Assembly: GCA_029224185.1 (NCBI GenBank) | Contig: CM055191.1 | Span: forward strand, 26,481,805 to 26,545,804 | Direction: 5' to 3' | DNA from: Karalla daura | Lineage: Eukaryota > Chordata > Actinopteri > Chaetodontiformes > Leiognathidae | Length of the DNA: 64,000 nt | In this document: piece by piece, positions 35,446 through 47,759 of the stretch | How the letters are laid out: the number at the start of each line of letters is the position of its first letter | Numbering within the stretch: the first letter of the stretch is position 1 | Program-made: the position numbers and the translations under genes | Notes under the pieces: model-generated | Database searches by the model: none | What the model was told of the DNA's origin: nothing | What the model saw: the letters and a program-made list of their open reading frames with translations, nothing else

Positions 35446-36216
35446 GTGCAACTTGCTACACAAACACACCTCCAGTTTCTTGAATTTTTGAAATAAAAAT
35501 GAAGTTTCAAAGTCAAAGTATGGCAACGTTGCAAATGTTTGTTTGTGGAGTTCTGTTTTTCCCATTCATTCTTATGGGAAAAAGCCAAATTGGCCAAGTG
35601 ATAAACATTTGGCTCTATGGAGACAACGCTTTCACCTATCTGGAATATGAGCTTACTGTCACGCCGTAGGGGAGAGTCTCCAGATTGCCCTGACACGATT
35701 TGGAGTGTCTACTATGAAAACTGTGGCCACAGTCGCGAGGAGTACTGTAACGTTGAACACCGATGGCAGCGGTGGGAAAATGAATGGGGGCTTATGGAGA
35801 GAAGAGGCTACACTGGGCAGACGGTGAGGCTGGTCGTTTAAATTTCACAAGGCGCACGGGTTTATGGCCTGCCCCGCATGAGAGAGCACCAACGTTACTA
35901 CAAAACTGGAAAAAAACATTTTTCTGCTGCTTAAGGTGTGGCTGGGAGCAGCGTGAAAAGAGCGAAACGAGAGCTGATTTTTCAGCGATCCCGCATGTCG
36001 GCCCGGTGCTAAGAAGAGATTGGACATGCCCAATGCTGAGGGGGCCATTTCCCACTCTGGGAGTCTCCCAAAGCCTGTGCCATCTGCTGGGGTGCATTGA
36101 AGCTGGACGCCTGATCACTTTGTATTATCATGTCAGCAGAGGAGACATTGGAGCAGGTACCTGAACACATGGTCGCCGAGAACAGGCGCTGCTGAAAAAC
36201 CATACAACCTATCAGC
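35446..36216 (+). repeat. Monomer unit 47
   Basis: Length 771. Head A beginning GTGCAACTTG, mid P, front gG, back C, d, CCTGAACAC, tail 3. Confidence 0.93.
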
Positions 36217-36967
36217 GTGCAACTCGCTACACAAACACACCACAAGATTCTTCAATTTTTGAAATGAAAATGAAGTTTCAAAGTCAAAGTATGGCAACGT
36301 TGCGAATGTTTGTTTGTGGAGTTCTGTTTTTCCCATTCATTCTTATGGGAAAAAGCCAAATTGGCCAAGTGATAAACATTTGGCTCTATGGAGACAACGC
36401 TTTCACCAATCTGGAATATGAGCTCATTGTCACACCGCAGGGGAGAGTCTCCAGAACGCCCTGACGCGAATTGGTGTGTTTACTATGAAAACTGTGGCCA
36501 CAGTCGCGAGGAGAAGTGTAAGGTTTAACATTGATGGCAGCGGTGGGAAAATGAATGGGGCTTATGGAGAGACGGTGAGGCTGGTCGTATAAATTTCACA
36601 AGGCGCACGGGTTTATGGCCTGCCCCGCATGAGAGAGCACCAACGTTACTACAAAACTGGAAAAAAACATTTTTCTGCTGCTTAAGGTGTGGCTGGGAGC
36701 AGCGTGAAAAGAGTGAAACGAGAGCTGATTTTTCAGCGATCCCGCATGTCGGCCCAGTGCTAAGAAGAGATTGGACATGCCCAATGCTGAGGGGGCCATT
36801 TCCCACTCTGGGAGTCTCCCAAAGCCTGTGCCATCTGCTGGGGTGCATTGAAGCTGGACGCCTGATCACTTTGTATTATCATGTCAGCAGAGGAGACATT
36901 GGAGCAGGTACCTGAACACATGGTCGCCGAGAACAGGCGCTGCTGAAAAACCATACAACCTATCAGC
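36217..36967 (+). repeat. Monomer unit 48 (19-bp deletion)
   Basis: Length 751. Head B, mid S with GCTCATTGTC and CCGCAGG, front g4, then GGAGAGACGGTGAGG where 19 bp are missing between AGA repeats, CGTATAAAT, back C with CCCAGTGC, d, tail 3. Sister 79. Confidence 0.93.
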
Positions 36968-37738
36968 GTGCAACTCGCTACACAAACACACCACAAGATT
37001 CTTCAATTTTTGAAATGAAAATGAAGTTTCAAAGTCAAAGTATGGCAACGTTGCAAATGTTTGTTTGTGGAGTTCTGTTTTTCCCATTCATTCTTATGGG
37101 AAAAAGCCAAATTGGCCAAGTGATAAACATTTGGCTCTATGGAGACAACGCTTTCACCTATCTGGAATATGAGCTTACTGTCACGCCGCAGGGGAGAGTC
37201 TCCAGATTGCCCTGACACGATTTGGAGTGTCTACTATGAAAACTGTGGCCACAGTCGCGAGGAGTACTGTAACGTTGAACACCGATGGCAGCGGTGGGAA
37301 AATGAATGGGGGCTTATGGAGAGAAGAGGCTGCACTGGGCAGACGGTGAGGCTGGTCGTTTAAATTTCACAAGGCGCACGGGTTTATGGCCTGCCCCGCA
37401 TGAGAGAGCACCAACGTTACTACAAAACTGGAAAAAAACATTTTTCTGCTGCTTAAGGTGTGGCTGGGAGCAGCGTGAAAAGAGTGAAACGAGAGCTGAT
37501 TTTTCAGCGATCCCGCATGTCGGCTCGGTGCTAAGAAGAGATTGGACATGCCCAATGCTGAGGGGGCCATTTCCCACTCTGGGAGTCTCCCAAAGCCTGT
37601 GCCATCTGCTGGGGTGCATTGAAGCTGGACGCCTGATCACTTTGTATTATCATGTCAGCAGAGGAGACATTGGAGCAGGTACCTGAACACATGGTCGCCG
37701 AGAACAGGCGCTGCTGAAAAACCATACAACCTATCAGC
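36968..37738 (+). repeat. Monomer unit 49
   Basis: Length 771. Head B with GCAAATG, mid P with CCGCAGG, front gG, back C with GGCTCGG, d, tail 3. Sister 80. Confidence 0.93.
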
Positions 37739-38509
37739 GTGCAACTCGCTACACAAACACACCACAAGATTCTTCAATTTTTGAAATGAAAATGAAGTTT
37801 CAAAGTCAAAGTATGGCAACGTTGCGAATGTTTGTTTGTGGAGTTCTGTTTTTCCCATTCATTCTTATGGGAAAAAGCCAAATTGGCCAAGTGATAAACA
37901 TTTGGCTCTATGGAGACAACGCTTTCACCATTCTGGAATATGAGCTTACTGTCACGCCGTAGGGGAGAGTCTCCAGATTGCCCTGACACGATTTGGAGTG
38001 TCTACTATGAAAACTGTGGCCACAGTCGCGAGGAGTACTGTAACGTTGAACACCGATGGCAGCGGTGGGAAAATGAATGGGGGCTTATGGAGAGAAGAGG
38101 CTACACTGGGCAGACGGTGAGGCTGGTCGTTTAAATTTCACAAGGCGCACGGGTTTATGGCCTGCCCCGCATGAGAGAGCACCAACGTTACTACAAAACT
38201 GGAAAAAAACATTTTTCTGCTGCTTAAGGTGTGGCTGGGAGCAGCGTGAAAAGAGTGAAACGAGAGCTGATTTTTCAGCGATCCCGCATGTCGGCCCGGT
38301 GCAAAGAAGAGATTGGACATGCCCAATGCTGAGGGGGCCATTTCCCACTCTGGGAGTCTCCCAAAGCCTGTGCCATCTGCTGGGGTGCATTGAAGCTGGA
38401 CGCCTGATCACTTTGTATTATCATGTCAGCAGAGGAGACATTGGAGCAGGTACCTGAGCACATGGTCGCCGAGAACAGGCGCTGCTGAAAAACCATGCAA
38501 CCAATCAGT
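37739..38509 (+). repeat. Monomer unit 50
   Basis: Length 771. Head B, mid P with CCATTCTGG, front gG, back Q, d, tail 2. Sister 81. Confidence 0.93.
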
Positions 38510-39280
38510 GTGCAACTCGCTACACAAACACACCTCCAGTTTCTTGAATTTTTGAAATAAAAATGAAGTTTCAAAGTCAAAGTATGGCAACGTTGCAAAT
38601 GTTTGTTTGTGGAGTTCTGTTTTTCCCATTCATTCTTATGGGAAAAAGCCAAATTGGCCAAGTGATAAACATTTGGCTCTATGGAGAAAACGCTTTCACC
38701 AATCTGGAATATGAGCTCACTGTCACACCGTAGGGGAGAGTCTCCAGAACGCTCTGACGCGATTTGGTGTGTGTACTACTAAATCTGTGGCCAGAGCTGC
38801 GAGGAGAAGTGTACGGTTGAACATTGATGGCAGCGGTGGGAAAATGAATGGGAGCTTTTGGAGAGAAGAGGCTGCACTGGGCAGACGGTGAGGCTGGTCG
38901 TTTAAATTTCACAAGGCGCACGGGTTTATGGCCTGCCCCGCATGAGAGAGCACCAACGTTACTACAAAACTGGAAAAAAACATTTTTCTGCTGCTTAAGG
39001 TGTGGCTGGGAGCAGCGTGAAAAGAGTGAAACGAGAGCTGATTTTTCAGCGATCCCGCATGTCGGCCCGGTGCTAAGAAGAGATTGGACATGCCCAATGC
39101 TGAGGGGGCCATTTCCCACTCTGGGAGTCTCCCAAAGCCTGTGCCATCTGCTGGGGTGCATTGAAGCTGGACGCCTGATCACTTTGTATTATCATGTCAG
39201 CAGAGGAGACATTGGGGCAGGTACCTGAGCACATGGTCGCCGAGAACAGGCGCTGCTGAAAAACCATACAACCTATCAGC
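38510..39280 (+). repeat. Monomer unit 51
   Basis: Length 771. Head A, mid R with GTACGGTTG, front F, back C, d, GGGGCAGG, tail 3. Sister 83. Confidence 0.93.
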
Positions 39281-40051
39281 GTGCAACTTGCTACACAAAC
39301 ACACCACAAGATTCTTCAATTTTTGAAATGAAAATGAAGTTTCAAACTCAAAGTATGGCAACGTTGCGAATGTTTGTTTGTGGAGTTCTGTTTTTCCCAT
39401 TCATTCTTATGGGAAAAAGCCAAATTGGCCAAGTGATAAACATTTGGCTCTATGGAGACAACGCTTTCACCAATCTGGAATATGAGCTCACTGTCACACC
39501 GCAGGGGAGAGTCTCCAGAACGCCCTGACGCGAATTGGTGTGTTTACTATGAAAACTGTGGCCACAGTCGCGAGGAGAAGTGTAAGGTTTAACATTGATG
39601 GCAGCGGTGGGAAAATGAATGGGGGCTTATGGAGAGAAGAGGCTACACTGGGCAGACGGTGAGGCTGGTCGTTTAAATTTCACAAGGCGCACGGGTTTAT
39701 GGCCTGCCCCGCATGAGAGAGCACCAACGTTACTACAAAACTGGAAAAAAACATTTTTCTGCTGCTTAAGGTGTGGCTGGGAGCAGCGTGAAAAGAGTGA
39801 AACGAGAGCTGATTTTTCAGCGATCCCGCATGTCGGCCCGGTGCAAAGAAGAGATTGGACATGCCCAATGCTGAGGGGGCCATTTCCCACTCTGGGAGTC
39901 TCCCAAAGCCTGTGCCATCTGCTGGGGTGCATTGAAGCTGGACGCCTGATCACTTTGTATTATCATGTCAGCAGAGGAGACATTGGAGCAGGTACCTGAG
40001 CACATGGTCGCCGAGAACAGGCGCTGCTGAAAAACCATGCAACCAATCAGT
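39281..40051 (+). repeat. Monomer unit 52
   Basis: Length 771. Head B, rare CAAACTCAAAG shared only with partial unit 84, mid S with CCGCAGG, front gG, back Q, d, tail 2. Confidence 0.93.
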
Positions 40052-40822
40052 GTGCAACTCGCTACACAAACACACCTCCAGTTTCTTGAATTTTTGAAAT
40101 AAAAATGAAGTTTCAAAGTCAAAGTATGGCAACGTTGCAAATGTTTGTTTGTGGAGTTCTGTTTTTCCCATTCATTCTTATGGGAAAAAGCCAAATTGGC
40201 CAAGTGATAAACATTTGGCTCTATGGAGAAAACGCTTTCACCAATCTGGAATATGAGCTCACTGTCACACCGTAGGGGAGAGTCTCCAGAACGCTCTGAC
40301 GCGATTTGGTGTGTGTACTACTAAATCTGTGGCCAGAGCTGCGAGGAGAAGTGTACGGTTGAACATTGATGGCAGCGGTGGGAAAATGAATGGGAGCTTT
40401 TGGAGAGAAGAGGCTGCACTGGGCAGACGGTGAGGCTGGTCGTTTAAATTTCACAAGGCGCACGGGTTTATGGCCTGCCCCGCATGAGAGAGCACCAACG
40501 TTACTACAAAACTGGAAAAAAACATTTTTCTGCTGCTTAAGGTGTGGCTGGGAGCAGCGTGAAAAGAGTGAAACGAGAGCTGATTTTTCAGCGATCCCGC
40601 ATGTCGGCCCGGTGCTAAGAAGAGATTGGACATGCCCAATGCTGAGGGGGCCATTTCCCACTCTGGGAGTCTCCCAAAGCCTGTGCCATCTGCTGGGGTG
40701 CATTGAAGCTGGACGCCTGATCACTTTGTATTATCATGTCAGCAGAGGAGACATTGGGGCTGGTACCTGAGCACATGGTCGCCGAGAACAGGCGCTGCTG
40801 AAAAACCATACAACCTATCAGC
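40052..40822 (+). repeat. Monomer unit 53
   Basis: Length 771. Head A, mid R, front F, back C, d, GGGGCTGGTACC, tail 3. Sister 57. Confidence 0.93.
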
Positions 40823-41592
40823 GTGCAACTTGCTACACAAACACACCACAAGATTCTTCAATTTTTGAAATGAAAATGAAGTTTCAAAGTCAAAGTATGG
40901 CAACGTTGCGAATGTTTGTTTGTGGAGTTCTGTTTTTCCCATTCATTCTTATGGGAAAAAGCCAAATTGGCCAAGTGATAAACATTTGGCTCTATGGAGA
41001 CAACGCTTTCACCAATCTGGAATATGAGCTCACTGTCACACCGCAGGGGAGAGTCTCCAGAACGCCCTGACGCGAATTGGTGTGTTTAGTATGAAAACTG
41101 TGGCCACAGTCGCGAGGAGAAGTGTAAGGTTTAACATTGATGGCAGCGGTGGGAAAATGAATGGGGCTTATGGAGAGAAGAGGCTGCATTGGGCAGACGG
41201 TGAGGCTGGTCGTATAAATTTCACAAGGCGCACGGGTTTATGGCCTGCCCCGCATGAGAGAGCACCAACGTTACTACAAAACTGGAAAAAAACATTTTTC
41301 TGCTGCTTAAGGTGTGGCTGGGAGCAGCGTGAAAAGAGCGAAACGAGAGCTGATTTTTCAGCGATCCCGCATGTCGGCCCGGTGCTAAGAAGAGATTGGA
41401 CATGCCCAATGCTGAGGGGGCCATTTCCCACTCTGGGAGTCTCCCAAAGCCTGTGCCATCTGCCGGGGTGCATTGAAGCTGGACGCCTGATCACTTTGTA
41501 TTATCATGTCAGCAGAGGAGACATTGGGGCAGGTACCTGAGCACATGGTTGCCGAGAACAGGCGCTGCTGAAAAACCATACAACCTATCAGC
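40823..41592 (+). repeat. Monomer unit 54
   Basis: Length 770. Head B, mid S with TTTAGTATG, front g4, CTGCATTGG, CGTATAAAT, back C, d, CTGCCGGGG, GGTTGCCG, tail 3. Sister 58. Confidence 0.93.
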
Positions 41593-42363
41593 GTGCAACT
41601 CGCTACACAAACACACCACAAGATTCTTCAATTTTTGAAATGAAAATGAAGTTTCAAAGTCAAAGTATGGCAACGTTGCGAATGTTTGTTTGTGGAGTTC
41701 TGTTTTTCCCATTCATTCTTATGGGAAAAAGCCAAATTGGCCAAGTGATAAACATTTGGCTCTATGGAGACAACGCTTTCACCTATCTGGAATATGAGCT
41801 TACTGTCACGCCGTAGGGGAGAGTCTCCAGATTGCCCTGACACGATTTGGAGTGTCTACCATGAAAACTGTGGCCACAGTCGCGAGGAGTACTGTAACGT
41901 TGAACACCGATGGCAGCGGTGGGAAAATGAATGGGGGCTTATGGAGAGAAGAGGCTGCACTGGGCAGACGGTGAGGCTGGTCGTTTAAATTTCACAAGGC
42001 GCACGGGTTTATGGCCTGCCCCGCATGAGAGAGCACCAACGTTACTACAAAACTGGAAAAAAACATTTTTCTGCTGCTTAAGGTGTGGCTGGGAGCAGCG
42101 TGAAAAGAGTGAAACGAGAGCTGATTTTTCAGCGATCCCGCATGTCGGCCCGGTGCTAAGAAGAGATTGGACATGCCCAATGCTGAGGGGGCCATTTCCC
42201 ACTCTGGGAGTCTCCCAAAGCCTGTGCCATCTGCTGGGGTGCATTGAAGCTGGACGCCTGATCACTTTGTATTATCATGTCAGCAGAGGAGACATTGGAG
42301 CAGGTACCTGAACACATGGTCGCCGAGAACAGGCGCTGCTGAAAAACCATACAACCTATCAGC
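41593..42363 (+). repeat. Monomer unit 55
   Basis: Length 771. Head B, mid P with CTACCATG, front gG, back C, d, CCTGAACAC, tail 3. Sister 59. Confidence 0.93.
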
Positions 42364-43134
42364 GTGCAACTCGCTACACAAACACACCACAAGATTCTTC
42401 AATTTTTGAAATGAAAATGAAGTTTCAAAGTCAAAGTATGGCAACGTTGCGAATGTTTGTTTGTGGAGTTCTGTTTTTCCCATTCATTCTTATGAGAAAA
42501 AGCCAAATTGGCCAAGTGATAAACATTTGGCTCTATGGAGACAACGCTTTCACCAATCTGGAATATGAGCTTACTGTCACGCCGTAGGGGAGAGTCTCCA
42601 GATTGCCCTGACACGATTTGGAGTGTCTACTATGAAAACTGTGGCCACAGTCGCGAGGAGTACTGTAACGTTGAACACCGATGGCAGCGGTGGGAAAATG
42701 AATGGGGGCTTATGGAGAGAAGAGGCTACACTGGGCAGACGGTGAGGCTGGTCGTTTAAATTTCACAAGGCGCACGGGTTTATGGCCTGCCCCGCATGAG
42801 AGAGCACCAACGTTACTACAAATCTGGAAAAAAACATTTTTCTGCTGCTTAAGGTGTGGCTGGGAGCACCGTGAAAAGAGTGAAACGAGAGCTGATTTTT
42901 CAGCGATCCCGCATGTCAGCCCGGTGCAAAGAAGAGATTGGACATGCCCAATGCTGAGGGGGCCATTTCCCACTCTGGGAGTCTCCCAAAGCCTGTGCCA
43001 TCTGCTGGGGTGCATTGAAGCTGGACGCCTGATCACTTTGTATTATCATGTCAGCAGAGGAGACATTGGAGCAGGTACCTGAGCACATGGTCGCCGAGAA
43101 CAGGCGCTGCTGAAAAACCATGCAACCAATCAGT
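42364..43134 (+). repeat. Monomer unit 56
   Basis: Length 771. Head B, TATGAGAAAA breaking the hairpin arm, mid P but with CCAATCTGG, front gG, CAAATCTGG, GAGCACCGTG, back Q with TCAGCCC, d, tail 2. Sister 60. Confidence 0.93.
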
Positions 43135-43905
43135 GTGCAACTCGCTACACAAACACACCTCCAGTTTCTTGAATTTTTGAAATAAAAATGAAGTTTCAAA
43201 GTCAAAGTATGGCAACGTTGCAAATGTTTGTTTGTGGAGTTCTGTTTTTCCCATTCATTCTTATGGGAAAAAGCCAAATTGGCCAAGTGATAAACATTTG
43301 GCTCTATGGAGAAAACGCTTTCACCAATCTGGAATATGAGCTCACTGTCACACCGTAGGGGAGAGTCTCCAGAACGCTCTGACGCGATTTGGTGTGTGTA
43401 CTACTAAATCTGTGGCCAGAGCTGCGAGGAGAAGTGTACGGTTGAACATTGATGGCAGCGGTGGGAAAATGAATGGGAGCTTTTGGAGAGAAGAGGCTGC
43501 ACTGGGCAGACGGTGAGGCTGGTCGTTTAAATTTCACAAGGCGCACGGGTTTATGGCCTGCCCCGCATGAGAGAGCACCAACGTTACTACAAAACTGGAA
43601 AAAAACATTTTTCTGCTGCTTAAGGTGTGGCTGGGAGCAGCGTGAAAAGAGTGAAACGAGAGCTGATTTTTCAGCGATCCCGCATGTCGGCCCGGTGCTA
43701 AGAAGAGATTGGACATGCCCAATGCTGAGGGGGCCATTTCCCACTCTGGGAGTCTCCCAAAGCCTGTGCCATCTGCTGGGGTGCATTGAAGCTGGACGCC
43801 TGATCACTTTGTATTATCATGTCAGCAGAGGAGACATTGGGGCTGGTACCTGAGCACATGGTCGCCGAGAACAGGCGCTGCTGAAAAACCATACAACCTA
43901 TCAGC
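43135..43905 (+). repeat. Monomer unit 57
   Basis: Length 771. Head A, mid R, front F, back C, d, GGGGCTGGTACC, tail 3. Sister 53. Confidence 0.93.
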
Positions 43906-44675
43906 GTGCAACTTGCTACACAAACACACCACAAGATTCTTCAATTTTTGAAATGAAAATGAAGTTTCAAAGTCAAAGTATGGCAACGTTGCGAATGTTT
44001 GTTTGTGGAGTTCTGTTTTTCCCATTCATTCTTATGGGAAAAAGCCAAATTGGCCAAGTGATAAACATTTGGCTCTATGGAGACAACGCTTTCACCAATC
44101 TGGAATATGAGCTCACTGTCACACCGCAGGGGAGAGTCTCCAGAACGCCCTGACGCGAATTGGTGTGTTTAGTATGAAAACTGTGGCCACAGTCGCGAGG
44201 AGAAGTGTAAGGTTTAACATTGATGGCAGCGGTGGGAAAATGAATGGGGCTTATGGAGAGAAGAGGCTGCATTGGGCAGACGGTGAGGCTGGTCGTATAA
44301 ATTTCACAAGGCGCACGGGTTTATGGCCTGCCCCGCATGAGAGAGCACCAACGTTACTACAAAACTGGAAAAAAACATTTTTCTGCTGCTTAAGGTGTGG
44401 CTGGGAGCAGCGTGAAAAGAGCGAAACGAGAGCTGATTTTTCAGCGATCCCGCATGTCGGCCCGGTGCTAAGAAGAGATTGGACATGCCCAATGCTGAGG
44501 GGGCCATTTCCCACTCTGGGAGTCTCCCAAAGCCTGTGCCATCTGCCGGGGTGCATTGAAGCTGGACGCCTGATCACTTTGTATTATCATGTCAGCAGAG
44601 GAGACATTGGGGCAGGTACCTGAGCACATGGTTGCCGAGAACAGGCGCTGCTGAAAAACCATACAACCTATCAGC
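43906..44675 (+). repeat. Monomer unit 58
   Basis: Length 770. Head B, mid S with TTTAGTATG, front g4, CTGCATTGG, back C, CTGCCGGGG, tail 3. Sister 54. Confidence 0.93.
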
Positions 44676-45446
44676 GTGCAACTCGCTACACAAACACACC
44701 ACAAGATTCTTCAATTTTTGAAATGAAAATGAAGTTTCAAAGTCAAAGTATGGCAACGTTGCGAATGTTTGTTTGTGGAGTTCTGTTTTTCCCATTCATT
44801 CTTATGGGAAAAAGCCAAATTGGCCAAGTGATAAACATTTGGCTCTATGGAGACAACGCTTTCACCTATCTGGAATATGAGCTTACTGTCACGCCGTAGG
44901 GGAGAGTCTCCAGATTGCCCTGACACGATTTGGAGTGTCTACCATGAAAACTGTGGCCACAGTCGCGAGGAGTACTGTAACGTTGAACACCGATGGCAGC
45001 GGTGGGAAAATGAATGGGGGCTTATGGAGAGAAGAGGCTGCACTGGGCAGACGGTGAGGCTGGTCGTTTAAATTTCACAAGGCGCACGGGTTTATGGCCT
45101 GCCCCGCATGAGAGAGCACCAACGTTACTACAAAACTGGAAAAAAACATTTTTCTGCTGCTTAAGGTGTGGCTGGGAGCAGCGTGAAAAGAGTGAAACGA
45201 GAGCTGATTTTTCAGCGATCCCGCATGTCGGCCCGGTGCTAAGAAGAGATTGGACATGCCCAATGCTGAGGGGGCCATTTCCCACTCTGGGAGTCTCCCA
45301 AAGCCTGTGCCATCTGCTGGGGTGCATTGAAGCTGGACGCCTGATCACTTTGTATTATCATGTCAGCAGAGGAGACATTGGAGCAGGTACCTGAACACAT
45401 GGTCGCCGAGAACAGGCGCTGCTGAAAAACCATACAACCTATCAGC
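44676..45446 (+). repeat. Monomer unit 59
   Basis: Length 771. Head B, mid P with CTACCATG, front gG, back C, d, CCTGAACAC, tail 3. Sister 55; its back half also matches unit 67. Confidence 0.93.
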
Positions 45447-46217
45447 GTGCAACTCGCTACACAAACACACCACAAGATTCTTCAATTTTTGAAATGAAAA
45501 TGAAGTTTCAAAGTCAAAGTATGGCAACGTTGCGAATGTTTGTTTGTGGAGTTCTGTTTTTCCCATTCATTCTTATGGGAAAAAGCCAAATTGGCCAAGT
45601 GATAAACATTTGGCTCTATGGAGACAACGCTTTCACCAATCTGGAATATGAGCTTACTGTCACGCCGTAGGGGAGAGTCTCCAGATTGCCCTGACACGAT
45701 TTGGAGTGTCTACTATGAAAACTGTGGCCACAGTCGCGAGGAGTACTGTAACGTTGAACACCGATGGCAGCGGTGGGAAAATGAATGGGGGCTTATGGAG
45801 AGAAGAGGCTACACTGGGCAGACGGTGAGGCTGGTCGTTTAAATTTCACAAGGCGCACGGGTTTATGGCCTGCCCCGCATGAGAGAGCACCAACGTTACT
45901 ACAAATCTGGAAAAAAACATTTTTCTGCTGCTTAAGGTGTGGCTGGGAGCACCGTGAAAAGAGTGAAACGAGAGCTGATTTTTCAGCGATCCCGCATGTC
46001 AGCCCGGTGCAAAGAAGAGATTGGACATGCCCAATGCTGAGGGGGCCATTTCCCACTCTGGGAGTCTCCCAAAGCCTGTGCCATCTGCTGGGGTGCATTG
46101 AAGCTGGACGCCTGATCACTTTGTATTATCATGTCAGCAGAGGAGACATTGGAGCAGGTACCTGAGCACATGGTCGCCGAGAACAGGCGCTGCTGAAAAA
46201 CCATGCAACCAATCAGT
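45447..46217 (+). repeat. Monomer unit 60
   Basis: Length 771. As unit 56 but with the intact TATGGGAAAA arm. Sisters 68, 74. Confidence 0.93.
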
Positions 46218-46988
46218 GTGCAACTCGCTACACAAACACACCTCCAGTTTCTTGAATTTTTGAAATAAAAATGAAGTTTCAAAGTCAAAGTATGGCAACG
46301 TTGCAAATGTTTGTTTGTGGAGTTCTGTTTTTCCCATTCATTCTTATGGGAAAAAGCCAAATTGGCCAAGTGATAAACATTTGGCTCTATGGAGAAAACG
46401 CTTTCACCAATCTGGAATATGAGCTCACTGTCACACCGTAGGGGAGAGTCTCCAGAACGCTCTGACGCGATTTGGTGTGTGTACTACTAAATCTGTGGCC
46501 AGAGCTGCGAGGAGAAGTGTACGGTTGAACATTGATGGCAGCGGTGGGAAAATGAATGGGAGCTTTTGGAGAGAAGAGGCTGCACTGGGCAGACGGTGAG
46601 GCTGGTCGTTTAAATTTCACAAGGCGCACGGGTTTATGGCCTGCCCCGCATGAGAGAGCACCAACGTTACTACAAAACTGGAAAAAAACATTTTTCTGCT
46701 GCTTAAGGTGTGGCTGGGAGCAGCGTGAAAAGAGTGAAACGAGAGCTGATTTTTCAGCGATCCCGCATGTCGGCCCGGTGCTAAGAAGAGATTGGACATG
46801 CCCAATGCTGAGGGGGCCATTTCCCACTCTGGGAGTCTCCCAAAGCCTGTGCCATCTGCTGGGGTGCATTGAAGCTGGACGCCTGATCACTTTGTATTAT
46901 CATGTCAGCAGAGGAGACATTGGGGCAGGTACCTGAGCACATGGTCGCCGAGAACAGGCGCTGCTGAAAAACCATACAACCTATCAGC
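46218..46988 (+). repeat. Monomer unit 61
   Basis: Length 771. Head A, mid R, front F, back C, d, GGGGCAGG, tail 3. Sisters 37, 69. Confidence 0.93.
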
Positions 46989-47759
46989 GTGCAACTTGAT
47001 ACACAAACACACCACAAGATTCTTCAATTTTTGAAATGAAAATGAAGTTTCAAAGTCAAAGTATGGCAACGTTGCGAATGTTTGTTTGTGGAGTTCTGTT
47101 TTTCCCATTCATTCTTATGGGAAAAAGCCAAATTGGCCAAGTGATAAACATTTGGCTCCATGAAGAAAACGCTTTCACCAATCTGAAATATGAGCTCACT
47201 GTCACACCGTAGGGGAGAGTCTCCAGAACGCCCTGACGCAATTTGGTGTGTGTACTATGAAAACTGTGGCCACAGTCGCGAGGAGAAGTGTAAGGTTTAA
47301 CATTGATGGCAGCGGTGGGAAAATGAATGGGGGCTTATGGAGAGAAGAGGCTGCACTGGGCAGACGGTGAGGCTGGTCGTTTAAATTTCACAAGGCGCAC
47401 GGGTTTATGGCCTGCCCCGCATGAGAGAGCACCAACGTTACTACAAAACTGGAAAAAAACATTTTTCTGCTGCTTAGGGTGTGGCTGGGAGCAGCGTGAA
47501 AAGAGCGAAACGAGAGCTGATTTTTCAGCGATCCCGCATGTCGGCCCGGTGCTAAGAAGAGATTGGACATGCCCAATGCTGAGGGGGCCATTTCCCACTC
47601 TTGGAGTCTCCCAAAGCCTGTGCCATCTGCTGGGGTGCATTGAAGCTGGACGCCTGATCACTTTGTATTATCATGTCAGCAGAGGAGACATTGGAGCAGG
47701 TACCTGAGCACATGGTCGCCGAGAACAGGCGCTGCTGAAAAACCATGCAACCAATCAGT
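46989..47759 (+). repeat. Monomer unit 62 (divergent mid segment)
   Basis: Length 771. Head B with ACTTGATAC, mid unlike all others (CTCCATGAAGAAAACGC, CAATCTGAAATATG, GACGCAATTTGG), front gG, back G, d with ACTCTTGGAG, tail 2. Sister 70 only. Confidence 0.93.

Larger units (their letters stand above)
36013..39073 (+). repeat. Long-range duplicated block c, copy 1 (units 47-51)
   Basis: This 3,061-bp stretch matches 59880-62940 at offset 23,867, including the rare 19-bp deletion in units 48 and 79 and GCTCATTGTC just upstream of it. The match starts at GAAGAGATTGG after a T/C difference and ends where unit 82 becomes Q (GTGCTAAG against GTGCAAAG). Confidence 0.88.
39836..46926 (+). repeat. 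4-mer higher-order repeat, period 3,083 bp, 2.3 copies
   Basis: Bases 39836-43843 match 42919-46926, so units 53-56 recur as 57-60. Shared rare markers are GGGGCTGGTACC, TTTAGTATG, CTGCATTGG, CTGCCGGGG and CTACCATG. One difference is 42495 (TATGAGAAAA) against 45578 (TATGGGAAAA). The order is F unit, g4 C unit, P C unit, Q unit. It differs from the 3,085-bp 4-mer in every member. Confidence 0.9.
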
